Shown piece by piece: positions 1 to 5,761 of a stretch of DNA of 6,066 nucleotides. The position numbers and the translations under genes were made by a program. The stretch is from an uncultured Collinsella sp. (lineage in GTDB: Bacteria > Actinomycetota > Coriobacteriia > Coriobacteriales > Coriobacteriaceae), in assembly GCA_902388545.1 (NCBI GenBank), contig CABMPS010000122.1, forward strand, positions 1 to 6,066, in the 5' to 3' direction. Numbering within the stretch: the stretch's first letter is position 1; each line of letters starts with the position of its first letter. Under the pieces are notes generated by a model. That model had not been told where the DNA came from. It saw only the letters and a program-made list of their open reading frames with translations, and did not search any database.

Positions 1-221
1 CGGGAAGGAAAAATAAATACCTGGTTAAAGTCCAGGCGTCGCATTTTTTGATTGACACCTCTGCCAAGACCTATGGCTCGCTACTGTCGCCCGACCGCGC
101 TTTGGAATATGGCGATTATCCAGCTACGGCGGGAAAATCGGACTCATTTCTTACGTACGCCACGGTGCGCAACAGCCAGGGTATACCCGAGACGGTCACC
201 GCACGCCTATTCTCTCTTTAA
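1..221 (+). CDS. 3' end of an unrecognised protein (partial, start outside window)
   Basis: A reading frame is open from the left edge (first full codon at 3) to a TAA at 219-221, giving about 72 residues of a C-terminus. No in-frame ATG or GTG is visible; a TTG at 48 has no ribosome site, so the gene very probably begins upstream of the window. The peptide reads like a folded protein: mixed polar and hydrophobic residues, the stretch YGDYPATAGKSDSFLTYATV, and the end ETVTARLFSL. Alternating polar and hydrophobic residues near the end suggest a beta-rich C-terminal domain. I do not recognise the family and assign no function. It is followed by about 150 bases of non-coding DNA, so it is probably not in the same operon as the response regulator. 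An overlapping frame at 52-258 starting from TTG is Arg- and Pro-rich and less protein-like. Confidence 0.6.
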   Translation, partial: GRKNKYLVKVQASHFLIDTSAKTYGSLLSPDRALEYGDYPATAGKSDSFLTYATVRNSQGIPETVTARLFSL

Positions 222-280
222 GCTTAGAGGGGTTAAAAAGGCGCCAACAGGGGAATAAACGCGTTGTAATTGTGAGTACC

Positions 281-319
281 GCCCGCCGAGCTGCCGCGTC
301 ATAGTGGCATCCGGCGGGC
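281..319. promoter_or_regulatory. GC-rich stem-loop upstream of the response regulator
   Basis: GCCCGCCG at 281-288 pairs perfectly with CGGCGGGC at 312-319, an 8-bp all-GC stem. Inside it, TGCC and GGCA can extend the pairing around an AT-richer loop. No T-run follows, so it is not a canonical intrinsic terminator. It lies 60 bases after the upstream gene's stop and just before the best -10 candidate for the regulator. It could be a T-less terminator or mRNA 3' end structure for the upstream gene, or an operator-like element. The structure is seen directly; its role is inferred. Confidence 0.45.
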
Positions 320-335
320 TCAGGTGCGTTAAAAT
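305..335 (+). promoter_or_regulatory. weak promoter candidate for the two-component operon
   Basis: TAAAAT at 330-335 resembles a -10 hexamer and would start transcription near 342, leaving a leader of about 33 bases before the ATG at 375. The best upstream partner is a poor -35 (TGGCAT at 305-310, 19-base spacer) that overlaps the 3' arm of the stem-loop. The weak -35 would fit a promoter needing an activator, possibly autoregulation by the phosphorylated regulator, but no direct-repeat operator is obvious. Confidence 0.3.
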
Positions 336-360
336 GGGCTTGTTCTTAGCTAATTGAGAC

Positions 361-367
361 AGGGGGG
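361..367 (+). promoter_or_regulatory. ribosome binding site fixing the regulator start
   Basis: AGGGGGG sits 7 bases before the ATG at 375. The TTG at 354 in the same frame lies upstream of this site and would add seven residues not expected before a receiver domain, so the ATG is preferred. Confidence 0.65.
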
Positions 368-374
368 CCGTGTT

Positions 375-1097
375 ATGGCTTCAGATGCAAAAAAGATTCT
401 GCTGGTCGAGGATGAGAAGGCAATCCGTGACGCCGTCGCTGCCTATCTCGAGCGCGAAGGCTACTGGGTTGTGGGTGTCGGCGACGGCCAGTCCGCGATC
501 GAGGAGTTCGAGAAGCATCAGTTTGACCTGGTCGTGCTCGACCTCATGCTCCCCAAGATTCCCGGCGAGCGCGTTTGCCGCACCATTCGCGATACCTCGG
601 ATGTCCCCATCATCATGCTGACTGCCAAGGGCGAGATCGAGGACCGTATTATCGGTCTTGAGCTCGGCGCCGACGACTATTTGATTAAGCCGTTCTCGCC
701 GCGCGAGCTTGTCGCGCGCGTTCGAGCTTTGTTCCGCCGTGCCCATCAGGCCGACGAGCCAGCCGTCGAGGTACTCGACTTCGGCGATCTGGTCATCGAT
801 ATCTCGGGCCACAAGATTTTGGTCGAGGGCAAGGAAGTCGACCTGACGGCTTCCGAGTTTAAGCTGCTCACCACGCTTGCCCGTCACCCCGGTCGCGTCT
901 ACAACCGCATGGAGCTGGTCGAGAAGGTGCTCGGCTACGACTTTGAGGGCTATGAGCGCACCATCGATAGCCACGTGAAGAACCTTCGCGCCAAGCTGGG
1001 CGATGATCCCAAGAAGCCCAAGTGGCTCTACACCGTCCACGGTGTCGGCTATCGCTTCGAGGCTCCGGCCAAGACCGATAAGTCGGACGAGAAATAG
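375..1097 (+). CDS. OmpR/PhoB-family response regulator
   Basis: Cytoplasmic transcription factor of a two-component system, 240 residues, the normal length for this family. The N-terminal receiver domain (about 6-122) has the acidic pair Glu12-Asp13, the phospho-acceptor Asp56 in VVLDLMLP, Thr83 in IMLTAKG and Lys105 in YLIKPF, so all phosphotransfer residues are present. The C-terminal winged-helix DNA-binding domain (about 133-229) shows the family pattern: LTASEFKLL, the recognition-helix region ERTIDSHVKNLRAKLG and the C-terminal hairpin VHGVGYRF. The last ~10 residues are a charged tail. The start is the ATG with a good ribosome site 7 bases upstream. The gene ends 11 bases before the histidine kinase, so the two are almost certainly one operon and cognate partners. 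The target genes cannot be deduced. Similarity to named systems is only at family level, so no symbol is given. Confidence 0.96.
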   Translation: MASDAKKILLVEDEKAIRDAVAAYLEREGYWVVGVGDGQSAIEEFEKHQFDLVVLDLMLPKIPGERVCRTIRDTSDVPIIMLTAKGEIEDRIIGLELGADDYLIKPFSPRELVARVRALFRRAHQADEPAVEVLDFGDLVIDISGHKILVEGKEVDLTASEFKLLTTLARHPGRVYNRMELVEKVLGYDFEGYERTIDSHVKNLRAKLGDDPKKPKWLYTVHGVGYRFEAPAKTDKSDEK

Positions 1098-1108
1098 GGA
1101 AATCACAT

Positions 1109-2674
1109 ATGACACCTGCGCGCTTTGAAATCGGACAAAAGCACAAGCAGGAGAGCGAGGCGGGTTCCAAGGCTAGTTGGAACACGCCTCGTTCCGATTC
1201 ACGGCCAACGATGAGCTATCCCTCGCGCATGGCACTTGCTTTTGCTCTGACATCGCTCATGACGGTATTGGTGCTGGTGGGCGTGGTCTCTGTTGTGTGG
1301 GGCACGGTCTTTTCGGATTACACGCGCTCCAATATCGTCGAAATCGCAAATTCCGCTGCCGAAAAGCTTGCGACGTCGTATGAGGAAAACGGCAATTGGA
1401 CTGCGGGCGAGCTACGTACGGTCGCGACATCGAGTTTGGTGTCCGACGATTTGGGCATGCAGGTCGTCAACAAGAAAGGCGTTGTCGTTTATGACGACTC
1501 ATGGCCTTCGGCAAGCGCGACCGCCGATGTGCGCGAGAACGAATCGCCGTCGAGCAGCTCGAGCGGGAAAAAAGCATCGCATAGTCCGGTCTCGTCGGCT
1601 CCCACCGGCTCCGATAGCGTTGCAAACGTCGAAATCATAACGTCTTCCGGCGAGCATGTCGGACAAGTAAAGCTGTGGGCCATCGGCTCCGATGCCTTGC
1701 TCACCAAGGCAGATTCTGCGTTTAGGGAGAAGACCTTTAACGCCATGGCCCTTGCTGCGGTTGTTGCAGTTTGCATTTCGGTCGTTATCGGATCACTCGT
1801 GTCGCGCATGCTCACCAAGCCGATTCACCGTATTACCAGCACGGCCAAGCAAATTCGCGATGGCGATCTGTCTGCTCGTACGGGCTTGCGCGGCGATGAC
1901 GAGATCGATCAACTGGGCGAGACGTTCGATGAGATGGCCACTTCGCTCGAGAAGGATATGAAACACGAGAAACGTTTGACCTCGGACGTGGCTCACGAAC
2001 TTCGTACTCCGCTTATGGCCATGCTCGCAACGGTCGAGGCCATGCAGGATGGCGTATATCCTACCGACGATGAGCACTTGGAGACTGTTGCTTCCGAGAC
2101 GCGTCGCCTGGCTCGTCTGGTGCAGCAGATGCTCGACCTGTCGCGCATGGAAAACAGCACGGCTCCGCTCAACCTTGAGCCGGTGGACATGGTTCCTTTC
2201 GTGCGTTCCATCGTCAATGCCCAGGAGCGCCTGTTTGTCGACCGCGATCTGCGCTTGCGCTTTGCCGACGAGACCCAAGGTCACGACGATGTCGTCGAAG
2301 CCGATCCCGACATGATCACACAATGCGTCATCAATCTCATGAGCAACGCCATGCGCTACACCCCCGAGGGCGGTTGGGTCGTGGTGTCGGTGCTCAGTGA
2401 CCGCAAACACGTCAGCATTGCCGTTTCTGATACCGGCATCGGTATTGCCAAGGATGACTTGTCGCGCATCTTCGGCCGTTTTTGGCGCGCCGATGCCAGC
2501 CGTGCCCGTGAGGCGGGCGGTCTGGGCGTGGGCCTCGCCGTGACTAAACAGATCGTCGAGCGCCATCACGGCTACATATCCGTGGAGTCGGAGCTTGGAA
2601 AGGGTACGACTTTTACGATTCATCTGCCTCGCGAGCACACGGCGGACGCGGCATCTACTACAATGGAGCACTAG
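1109..2674 (+). CDS. two-transmembrane HAMP sensor histidine kinase
   Basis: Membrane sensor kinase of 521 residues, partner of the regulator just upstream. Order of parts: a polar N-terminal cytoplasmic extension (1-41); transmembrane helix 1 (about 42-68); an extracytoplasmic sensor region (about 69-211) with a Ser-rich low-complexity stretch at 146-170; transmembrane helix 2 (about 212-233); a HAMP linker (about 229-282); the dimerisation and phospho-acceptor domain with His296 in DVAHELRTPL; and the ATP-binding domain with N-box Asn409/Asn413 (INLMSNAMRYTPEG), G1 box DTGIGI (441-446), F box RIFGRFWR (453-460) and G2 box GGLGVGLAV (470-478). All catalytic motifs are intact. No PAS or GAF domain is evident, and the signal is unknown. 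The start at ATG 1109 has only a weak ribosome site (GGGA overlapping the regulator stop). In-frame ATGs at 1211 and 1229 would remove most of the N-terminal extension without harming the membrane helix, so the true start is somewhat uncertain. Confidence 0.95.
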   Translation: MTPARFEIGQKHKQESEAGSKASWNTPRSDSRPTMSYPSRMALAFALTSLMTVLVLVGVVSVVWGTVFSDYTRSNIVEIANSAAEKLATSYEENGNWTAGELRTVATSSLVSDDLGMQVVNKKGVVVYDDSWPSASATADVRENESPSSSSSGKKASHSPVSSAPTGSDSVANVEIITSSGEHVGQVKLWAIGSDALLTKADSAFREKTFNAMALAAVVAVCISVVIGSLVSRMLTKPIHRITSTAKQIRDGDLSARTGLRGDDEIDQLGETFDEMATSLEKDMKHEKRLTSDVAHELRTPLMAMLATVEAMQDGVYPTDDEHLETVASETRRLARLVQQMLDLSRMENSTAPLNLEPVDMVPFVRSIVNAQERLFVDRDLRLRFADETQGHDDVVEADPDMITQCVINLMSNAMRYTPEGGWVVVSVLSDRKHVSIAVSDTGIGIAKDDLSRIFGRFWRADASRAREAGGLGVGLAVTKQIVERHHGYISVESELGKGTTFTIHLPREHTADAASTTMEH

Positions 2675-2733
2675 CTTTTCGCTATTCGGTGAAGGAGGGG
2701 TTTCGTCCCTGCCGCTCCGAGTTTGCGAAAACG

Positions 2734-2751
2734 TGCGGGAAAGAACCCGCA
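2734..2751. promoter_or_regulatory. small stem-loop in the purC leader
   Basis: TGCGGG (2734-2739) pairs with CCCGCA (2746-2751) around loop AAAGAA. It lies 19 bases before the purC ribosome site, preceded by a short dyad GTTT-GCGA-AAAC at 2721-2732. No T-run follows the stem, so it is not a clear terminator. It may be a leader structure or part of an operator. I do not recognise a known purine riboswitch in this 109-base gap, which is in any case tight for a complete one plus expression platform. Confidence 0.35.
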
Positions 2752-2769
2752 TTACTGTCGTATTTTGGT

Positions 2770-2775
2770 AAGGAG
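2770..2775 (+). promoter_or_regulatory. purC: ribosome binding site fixing the purC start
   Basis: AAGGAG lies 8 bases before GTG 2784. A GTG at 2775 overlaps the site itself and an ATG at 2793 is 17 bases away, so GTG 2784 is the best-placed start. Confidence 0.75.
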
Positions 2776-2783
2776 TGACTCAC

Positions 2784-3671
2784 GTGACAACGATGGAGCG
2801 TCGTCCGGATTCCCGTGGCAAGGTTCGTGATATCTACGATGCCGGTGAAAACCTGCTGATGGTCGCCACCGACCGCATTTCTGCGTTCGACTTCATTCTT
2901 CCCGACGAGATTCCGTTTAAGGGAGAGGTGCTCAACCGCATCTCGGCATTCTGGTTCGATAAGTTTGCCGGCATCGTTCCCAACCACCTCGTTTCCATCG
3001 ACCCGGCGGATTTCCCCGAGGAGTTTGCTGAGTATCGTGACTACCTCGCCGGCCGCGCCATGCTGGTTAAGAAGGCCCAGACGATTCCTATCGAGTGCAT
3101 CGTCCGCGGCTATCTGACCGGTTCGGGCAAGAAGACCTACGACGAGAACGGCACCGTCTGCGGCATCCAGCTGCCTGAGGGCCTGACCGAGGCTTCCAAG
3201 CTTCCCGAGCCGCTGTTCACGCCGTCCACGAAGGCCGAGATCGGTGACCACGACGAGAACATCTCGTTCGAGCGTTGCTGCGAGATCGTGGGCGAGGACA
3301 TCGCCACGCAGATTCGCGACCTTTCCCTCAAGATCTACAAGGCTGCCGCCGAGTATGCAGCGACCCGTGGCATCATCATTGCCGACACCAAGTTCGAGTT
3401 CGGTGTCATCGATGGCAAGGTTACGCTGATCGACGAGTGCCTCACGCCCGACTCCAGCCGTTTCTGGCCTGCCGCCAGCTACGAGGAGGGCAAGATTCAG
3501 CCCAGCTACGACAAGCAATTCGTCCGCAATTGGCTCAAAGCCAACTGGGATATGACGGGGGAGACCCCGCGCCTGCCCGCCGAGGTCATCGATGGCACGT
3601 CCGAGCGCTATCGCGAGGCCTTCCAGATCATCACGGGCTCCCAGTTCACAAGCATGAAGGAGAACGCATAA
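2784..3671 (+). CDS. purC: phosphoribosylaminoimidazole-succinocarboxamide synthase (SAICAR synthetase)
   Basis: Cytosolic enzyme of de novo purine synthesis. It joins CAIR and L-aspartate using ATP to give SAICAR. The 295-residue product matches the longer, yeast Ade1-like form rather than the ~240-residue Bacillus/E. coli form. Landmarks from the GTG start: GKVRDIYD (12-19) of the ATP-binding N-terminal lobe; TDRISAFD (29-36) followed by the conserved ILPDEIPFKGEVLNRIS; the family signature PIECIVRGYLTGS (about 102-114); the second signature IADTKFEFG (199-207); and DECLTPDSSRFWP (217-229). No key motif is missing. The start is set by AAGGAG 8 bases upstream of the GTG. It is 109 bases from the kinase, so it may have its own promoter, though I see no good -35/-10 pair. 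Its stop codon abuts the start of the next gene. No other pur gene is in view. Confidence 0.97.
   Translation: MTTMERRPDSRGKVRDIYDAGENLLMVATDRISAFDFILPDEIPFKGEVLNRISAFWFDKFAGIVPNHLVSIDPADFPEEFAEYRDYLAGRAMLVKKAQTIPIECIVRGYLTGSGKKTYDENGTVCGIQLPEGLTEASKLPEPLFTPSTKAEIGDHDENISFERCCEIVGEDIATQIRDLSLKIYKAAAEYAATRGIIIADTKFEFGVIDGKVTLIDECLTPDSSRFWPAASYEEGKIQPSYDKQFVRNWLKANWDMTGETPRLPAEVIDGTSERYREAFQIITGSQFTSMKENA
3657..3662 (+). promoter_or_regulatory. ribosome binding site inside the purC 3' end
   Basis: AAGGAG within the last codons of purC lies 9 bases before the GTG at 3672, which directly follows the purC TAA (3669-3671). This arrangement suggests translational coupling and supports the GTG start of the downstream gene. 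Confidence 0.65.
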
Positions 3672-4247
3672 GTGAGTACCCGTAGCGCCACGAACAAGCG
3701 CACGCAATCCCACGAGGTTACCGGGGTTGCGCGCAAGTCCGCTGCATCCGCCAAGCCCGCCCGTCAGGCAGCGAGCTCTGTCCGCGTCGTGCCGGCTTCG
3801 TCTAAGGCACGCCGCAAAGAGCTCGAGAAGGGCGAGAATCTCGAGGGCCTCTCTAAAGAGGAGAAGCGCGCCCGCAAGGCTAAGCAGCGCGCCAAGGAGG
3901 ATCGCATCTACACGGTGTCGAATATCCTTCTCAAGCAGGATGAGGACTACACCAAGCGCCGCCGTATTTGGTGGGCTGTGCTCGCTATCGGCATGGTGCT
4001 CGTCGTGGTCATTTGGGCTTCGCTCTACTTCGCTCCCGGCGGCACGGTGTCCAGTCCTGTTCAGATGGTCGGCATCGTTTTGTCCTATGTCATCATCCTG
4101 GGTGACTTTATCTACGACTTCGTTCGTATTCGTCCCCTGCGCAACATGTACCGCACTCAGGCCGAGGGCATGTCCGAGAACAAGCTCAACGCCCTTATCG
4201 AGCGCTCGGCTGCCGAGGAGGACAAGAAGGACTCCAAGAAGAAGTAG
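3672..4247 (+). CDS. small two-transmembrane protein of unknown function, coupled to purC
   Basis: A 191-residue protein I do not recognise. Residues 1-98 are hydrophilic and strongly basic. The first ~45 are Ser/Ala/Lys/Arg-rich and probably disordered. Residues about 45-80 are dense in Lys, Arg and Glu (KARRKELEKGENLEGLSKEE, then more K/R/A) and could form a charged helix or coiled coil. Two hydrophobic helices follow: about 99-121 (IWWAVLAIGMVLVVVIWASL onward) and about 129-149 (VQMVGIVLSYVIILGDFIYD), joined by a short loop with PGG. The C-terminus (150-191) is charged and ends in a Lys/Glu/Asp tail. The positive-inside rule places both ends in the cytoplasm. There is no signal peptide and no catalytic motif. 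The gene abuts purC with its ribosome site inside purC and is followed by a strong terminator, so it is the last gene of the purC unit. The coding reality is supported by the ribosome site, membrane segments and codon use like its neighbours. Any link to purine synthesis is positional only. Confidence 0.88.
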   Translation: MSTRSATNKRTQSHEVTGVARKSAASAKPARQAASSVRVVPASSKARRKELEKGENLEGLSKEEKRARKAKQRAKEDRIYTVSNILLKQDEDYTKRRRIWWAVLAIGMVLVVVIWASLYFAPGGTVSSPVQMVGIVLSYVIILGDFIYDFVRIRPLRNMYRTQAEGMSENKLNALIERSAAEEDKKDSKKK

Positions 4248-4250
4248 CGT

Positions 4251-4280
4251 TTGCATGCATACTTATCGCTAAGATATAAG
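4251..4280 (+). promoter_or_regulatory. possible promoter preceding the terminator
   Basis: TTGCAT at 4251-4256 and TATAAG at 4275-4280 are separated by 18 bases, a fair promoter match. It lies just after the stop of the membrane protein and immediately before the terminator stem, so transcripts starting here would have to read through that hairpin to reach the aminopeptidase. A second, weaker pair (TTGCGG 4292-4297, TATAGA 4316-4321) would start transcription almost at the ribosome site. Neither is secure. Confidence 0.25.
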
Positions 4281-4308
4281 GCGCGTCGTTTTTGCGGCGC
4301 GCCTTTTT
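4278..4308 (+). terminator. intrinsic terminator of the purC unit
   Basis: AAGGCGCGTCG (4278-4288) pairs with CGGCGCGCCTT (4295-4305) around a 6-base TTTTTG loop. The stem is 11 bp with one T-G pair, and the T-run extends to 4308. It lies 30 bases after the stop of the membrane protein, which is the usual position. Confidence 0.88.
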
Positions 4309-4326
4309 ACTGTTCTATAGATAGAT

Positions 4327-4330
4327 GGAG
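4327..4330 (+). promoter_or_regulatory. ribosome binding site fixing the aminopeptidase start
   Basis: GGAG at 4327-4330 is 6 bases before ATG 4337. The alternative ATG at 4325 overlaps this site and has no purine-rich motif upstream, so the start at 4337 is preferred, shortening the product by four residues. Confidence 0.6.
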
Positions 4331-4336
4331 TGGCAC

Positions 4337-5617
4337 ATGATTCGAGCTGCCCTGACGGTCGAAGAAGCTCTGGAGGGCATGAAGGCCCTGGAGCCCAAGA
4401 TTAAAAACTACGCGCGCCTGATTGTTCGCAAGGGCGTAAACGTCAAGCCCGGCCAGGAGGTTGTCGTTCAGTCTCCGGTTGAGTGCGCGCCGTTTGCGCG
4501 CGTGGTGGTCGCGGAGGCTTATGCCGCCGGTGCCGGTCACGTGACGGTTATTTGGGCTGACGATGCCGTGACAAGGCTTACGTACGAGCATGTCGATAAA
4601 AGCTATTTTGAGCAGACGCCCGAGTGGAAGCGCCTGCAGCTGGATTCGTTGGCCCAGGACGGCGCCTGCTTTATCTTTATCGAGGGAGCTGACCCAGCGG
4701 CTCTGAAGGGCATTGACCCCGCCAAGCCCGCCGCGGCTTCCAAGGCAAGGAATACGCAGTGCAAGGTCTTCCGCCGTGGGCTGGACTACAACATCAACCC
4801 GTGGTGCATCGCCGGCGCGCCGGTCGTTGCCTGGGCTCGCGAGGTGTTCTCGGGCGATGCGGATGAGGTTGCGATCTATAAGCTATGGAATGCGATTCTA
4901 CACACCGCTCGTGCCGATGGCCAGGACCCGGAGAGCGACTGGGAGCTTCATGACGCCGCATTCGAAAAGAACCTGCGTTTTCTGAACGACAATCGTTTCG
5001 ACTACCTGCATTACACCTCGGCAAATGGAACCGATCTGACGATTGGCATGACGAAAGGTCACGAGTGGGCCGGCGGCAAGGGCAAGACGCCCGATGGGCA
5101 CCCCTTCTTCCCCAACATTCCCACCGAGGAAGTCTTCACCTCGCCTGATCGTATGCGTGCCGACGGTATCGTGTATTCGGCTATGCCGCTCATTCACCAC
5201 GGTAACAAGGTTGACGATTTTTGGATTAAGTTCGAGGCGGGCCGCGTAGTGGACTACGATGCCCGCGTGGGTAAGGCGACGCTTGCGAGCATTATTGACA
5301 CCGATGAAGGTGCCGCTCATCTGGGTGAGATCGCGCTTATCTCCAAGAACACGCCGATCCGTGAAAGTGGCGTTCTGTTCTATGACACGCTCTATGATGA
5401 GAACGCTAGCTGCCATCTCGCGCTAGGTGTCGGTTTCCCCGAATGCATCGAGGGTGGGTATGACATGTCCAAGGAGGAGCTCCTGGAGCATGGCGTAAAC
5501 GTCTCGAGCACGCACGTCGATTTTATGATCGGCACGGACGATATCGATATTACGGGCATTACGCCTGATGGACGTGAAGTTGTGATTTTCCAGAACGGCC
5601 AATGGAGTTGGGAATAG
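4337..5617 (+). CDS. family M29 metallo-aminopeptidase (AmpS/PepS/aminopeptidase T type)
   Basis: Cytosolic metal-dependent aminopeptidase that removes N-terminal residues from peptides. It has 426 residues, close to the ~410 usual for the family. The N-terminal domain (about 1-190) has the typical opening with KNYARLIVRKGVNVKPGQEV and AYAAGAGHVTVIWAD. The C-terminal metal-binding domain carries the family motifs: NIPTEEVFTSPDR (Glu264/265), HLGEIAL (Glu331), LYDENASCHLALG (Glu355, His360) and STHVDFMIGTDDIDI (His393, Asp395). The expected metal ligands are therefore all present. One position differs from what I recall of Thermus aminopeptidase T: the Tyr seven residues after the conserved His is Phe367 here (HLALGVGF). 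It stands alone between two terminated units and its last codons contain the promoter for the tRNA. Substrate preference cannot be read from the sequence. The names AmpS, PepS and AmpT are used interchangeably for this family, so no symbol is chosen. Confidence 0.95.
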   Translation: MIRAALTVEEALEGMKALEPKIKNYARLIVRKGVNVKPGQEVVVQSPVECAPFARVVVAEAYAAGAGHVTVIWADDAVTRLTYEHVDKSYFEQTPEWKRLQLDSLAQDGACFIFIEGADPAALKGIDPAKPAAASKARNTQCKVFRRGLDYNINPWCIAGAPVVAWAREVFSGDADEVAIYKLWNAILHTARADGQDPESDWELHDAAFEKNLRFLNDNRFDYLHYTSANGTDLTIGMTKGHEWAGGKGKTPDGHPFFPNIPTEEVFTSPDRMRADGIVYSAMPLIHHGNKVDDFWIKFEAGRVVDYDARVGKATLASIIDTDEGAAHLGEIALISKNTPIRESGVLFYDTLYDENASCHLALGVGFPECIEGGYDMSKEELLEHGVNVSSTHVDFMIGTDDIDITGITPDGREVVIFQNGQWSWE

Positions 5618-5636
5618 TCCCAGACCGTGGTACAAT
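5608..5636 (+). promoter_or_regulatory. promoter of tRNA-Lys, overlapping the aminopeptidase stop
   Basis: TTGGGA (5608-5613) and TACAAT (5631-5636) are separated by exactly 17 bases. The predicted start is near 5643, only a few bases before the mature tRNA 5' end at 5646, as is common for tRNA genes. The -35 lies in the last codons of the aminopeptidase gene. Confidence 0.7.
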
Positions 5637-5645
5637 GCCACCCGC

Positions 5646-5721
5646 GGGCCGTTAGCTCAGCTGGCAGAGCAGGGGACTTTTAATCCCAAGGTCCAGGGTT
5701 CGAACCCCTGACGGCCCACCA
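5646..5721 (+). tRNA. tRNA-Lys (anticodon TTT)
   Basis: A 76-base cloverleaf with encoded CCA. The acceptor stem GGGCCGT (5646-5652) pairs fully with ACGGCCC (5711-5717), followed by discriminator A and CCA (5719-5721). The D arm is GCTC/GAGC. The anticodon loop is CTTTTAA, giving TTT for lysine. The anticodon stem GGGGA/TCCCA has a G-A mismatch at its outer end. The T arm is CAGGG-TTCGAAC-CCCTG. It reads AAA and AAG lysine codons. It has its own promoter and terminator, so it is a single-gene unit as far as visible. Confidence 0.97.
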
Positions 5722-5729
5722 TAGAATAG

Positions 5730-5761
5730 AAAAGCGACTGGCGGATGCCGGCCGCTTTTTT
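5730..5761 (+). terminator. intrinsic terminator of tRNA-Lys
   Basis: AAAAGCGACTGGC (5730-5742) pairs with GCCGGCCGCTTTT (5747-5759) around loop GGAT, with one A-C mismatch and one T-G pair. The T-run ends at 5761. It begins 8 bases after the tRNA CCA end. Confidence 0.88.

Noticed and set aside
52..258. A 68-codon + strand frame starting at TTG
   Set aside because: No ribosome site, Arg/Pro-rich composition, and it overlaps a more protein-like frame that ends at 221.
381..1115. A 244-codon - strand frame opposite the response regulator
   Set aside because: Antisense shadow of a complete receiver plus winged-helix protein with all catalytic residues.
1793..2752. A 319-codon - strand frame opposite the kinase catalytic region
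   Set aside because: It covers the intact H, N, G1, F and G2 boxes of the kinase and shows no recognisable motif of its own.
2675..2783. A purine riboswitch ahead of purC
   Set aside because: I find no conserved purine-aptamer core, and the space is tight for an aptamer, expression platform and ribosome site.
2682..4256. A 524-codon open frame on the - strand opposite purC and the membrane protein
   Set aside because: It is the antisense shadow of well-supported genes in GC-rich DNA. Its translation is Leu/Ala/Asp/Gly-rich with no domain, and purC on the + strand is unmistakable.
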